A stretch of 64,000 nucleotides of DNA, taken from the NCBI GenBank assembly GCA_024637195.1, contig JAGXFN010000010.1, positions 62,001 through 126,000 of the forward strand, read 5' to 3'. The translations under genes were made by a program, and so were the position numbers. The DNA is from Arcobacter sp. Its GTDB lineage: Bacteria > Campylobacterota > Campylobacteria > Campylobacterales > Sulfurimonadaceae. Position 1 is the first letter of the stretch, and the number at the start of each line of letters is the position of its first letter. Shown here in pieces: positions 62,759 through 64,000 of the stretch. Under the pieces are notes generated by a model. That model ran no database searches and was not told where the DNA came from. It was given only the letters and a program-made list of their open reading frames with translations.

Positions 62759-64000
62759 TCAAACTGATAAAGTCTCATACCCTTTTCTGACAAGATATTT
62801 TCTAAACTCTTCTATCGCAAAGATCACAAAAGGCGCAGGAAGTATGATCAGCCAGACCTCAAAAGGAAAAGGAGCGGTCGAAAAGATGGGATTGAAATAA
62901 GGGATATAGATGATGGAAAAGATAAAGAGTACTTCAGCGACCACCCCAAATATAATCAGGTAATTGGCTTTGAAGAGAAGGCTTACAGCGCTTTGGCGGT
63001 TTGTCCTGCAGGCCATCACATTGCCAATCTGACTGAAGATGATCGTCGCCAGAAAAGCAGACGAGGCCTGAAGGAAGAGGATTGAATCAGAAGGAATATC
63101 GGCGTCCAGACTCCATCCTCCGCTCTTCAAAACGGCAAAAAATGCGATATATGACAGAAGGGTTTGTGCAAGGCCTATGATCGCGTAACTTCTCAAAAAG
63201 GTTTTTGCACTGACAAGATGCTCCTGTCTGCTTCGTGGCGGACGGTGCATGATATCGGCTTCACTCTCCTCATTTCCCAGTCCTATAGCCGGAAGCATAT
63301 CGGTGATGAGGTCGATACAGAGGATTTGAATCACTGTTATCGCCAGGGGAATAGGAAAGAGTACGTAGATGATGAAGGGAAGGATCTCTGGAACATTGCT
63401 GGTGAGTATGTAGGTGATGAACTTTTTGATATTGTCGTATACGGTTCTTCCTTCTTCGATCGCCTTGATGATCGTCGCAAAATTGTCATCGAGCAGTATG
63501 ATGTCGGAGGCCTCCTTAGCCACATCTGTCCCTCTTAGCCCCATAGATACACCTATGTCTGCGCGTTTGAGTGCGGGGGCATCATTTACCCCATCACCGG
63601 TAACAGCGACGACCTCGCCCGCATGTTTGAGTGCCTCAACAATGTTAAGTTTCTGTTCGGGTGCAATGCGGGCAAAGGCGACCTCTTCATTTTGAAGCAG
63701 CTTGGCAAGCTCCTCCTTGCTGATCTGATCGAGCTCATCTGTTTCAATGATCCTAGGCGAGGCGGCAATGCCGAGTTTTCGGGTGATGTAACTTACCGTC
63801 TCTGCCTTGTCTCCGCTGATGACAATGATGCGGATACCTGCTGACTTGCACGCCTTGACGGCTGCGGGAACTTCCGGTCGGAGCGGATCTGTCATTGCGG
63901 CGAGTCCGACAAAGATCAGGTCTTCAGCCTCTGTCTCGGGTTGTTCAAGAAGACGGTATGCCAGGGCCAAAACCCGAAGTCCATCTGCCGCATATCTTCC
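62759..64000 (-). CDS. P-type cation ATPase, C-terminal part (5' end outside window)
   Basis: At least 414 residues, open to the right edge; the frame continues past 63970 as GRYAADGLRVLALAYRLL. TGDGVNDAPALKRADIGVSMG is the hinge motif, and MTDPLRPEVPAAVKACKSAGIRIIVISGDKAET the P-domain. The last six membrane segments (PFIIYVLFPIPLAITVIQILCIDLITDMLPAIGLGNE) resemble SERCA-type Ca2+/cation pumps (P2 group) rather than heavy-metal P1 pumps. The phosphorylation DKTGT motif lies beyond the window. Confidence 0.93.
   Translation of the reverse strand, partial: GRYAADGLRVLALAYRLLEQPETEAEDLIFVGLAAMTDPLRPEVPAAVKACKSAGIRIIVISGDKAETVSYITRKLGIAASPRIIETDELDQISKEELAKLLQNEEVAFARIAPEQKLNIVEALKHAGEVVAVTGDGVNDAPALKRADIGVSMGLRGTDVAKEASDIILLDDNFATIIKAIEEGRTVYDNIKKFITYILTSNVPEILPFIIYVLFPIPLAITVIQILCIDLITDMLPAIGLGNEESEADIMHRPPRSRQEHLVSAKTFLRSYAIIGLAQTLLSYIAFFAVLKSGGWSLDADIPSDSILFLQASSAFLATIIFSQIGNVMACRTNRQSAVSLLFKANYLIIFGVVAEVLFIFSIIYIPYFNPIFSTAPFPFEVWLIILPAPFVIFAIEEFRKYLVRKGYETLSV

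Overview
The window reads as a chromosomal segment of a nitrogen-fixing member of the Campylobacterota (Sulfurimonas/Sulfuricurvum-like). This is inferred from close gene packing, a GGAAC-type rather than GGCAC-type sigma-54 promoter style, NnrS, SelD/SelU, AguB-type amidase and CvfB genes of the kind common there, and moderate GC. No 16S gene is present, so the genus is open. The nitrogenase is the molybdenum type: NifD and NifK carry all expected P-cluster ligands and NifD carries the FeMo-co Cys and His ligands.

Positions 1-42,960 are mostly a nif supercluster. In order: tail of a 2Fe-2S ferredoxin; a sigma-54 gene (rpoN); a divergent P-II protein; nifU with an aldo/keto reductase, an L-aspartate-oxidase-like flavoprotein and nifT; nifA; a thiol-peroxidase/ankyrin/SagB-type nitroreductase operon; a short NifQ-like gene with an ArsC-like nitrogenase-associated gene; two divergent units of uncharacterised genes including a Sel1-repeat/Nfu fusion; two ferredoxins around nifX; clpP-clpX-nifS; a NifX-like/Cys-less Tpx/SIR2-like operon; nifB-nifV with accessory genes (GNAT, FeoA, CCE_0567-like, Cys-rich); and nifH-(119-aa ORF)-nifDK. 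nifE and nifN are not in the window.

The clearest system-level signal is a family of at least eleven near-identical 16-bp elements, (T/A/G)AGAA(C/T)-N5-(T/A)TGCA, each 29-76 bp before the first gene of a nif or nif-like unit, including rpoN itself. They look like sigma-54 promoters in which the first G of the -24 GG is A. They tie many unknown small genes to nitrogen fixation and suggest a nif-dedicated sigma-54/NifA circuit.

The nif region is broken by accessory DNA. At 11.5-15.2 kb lie an orphan antitoxin, two paralogous secreted Big-domain proteins and a gene split by a REP-flanked RAYT transposase. At 19.4-25.4 kb lie copies of a ~65-bp palindromic repeat around a complete EcoRII-like restriction/Dcm methylase/Vsr cassette, a Qnr-like pentapeptide protein, and an SDR gene next to a duplicated fragment of the following gene.

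From 43 to 64 kb the window is housekeeping: four tRNAs (two initiator tRNAs, Gln, Arg), alanine dehydrogenase, HAD phosphatases, selD-selU, carbamoylputrescine amidase, a J-domain protein, an EndA-like protein lacking catalytic residues, glycerol-phosphate genes, cvfB, an NnrS-family membrane protein with two EF-hand proteins, a GGDEF protein and the C-terminal part of a P-type cation ATPase running off the right edge.
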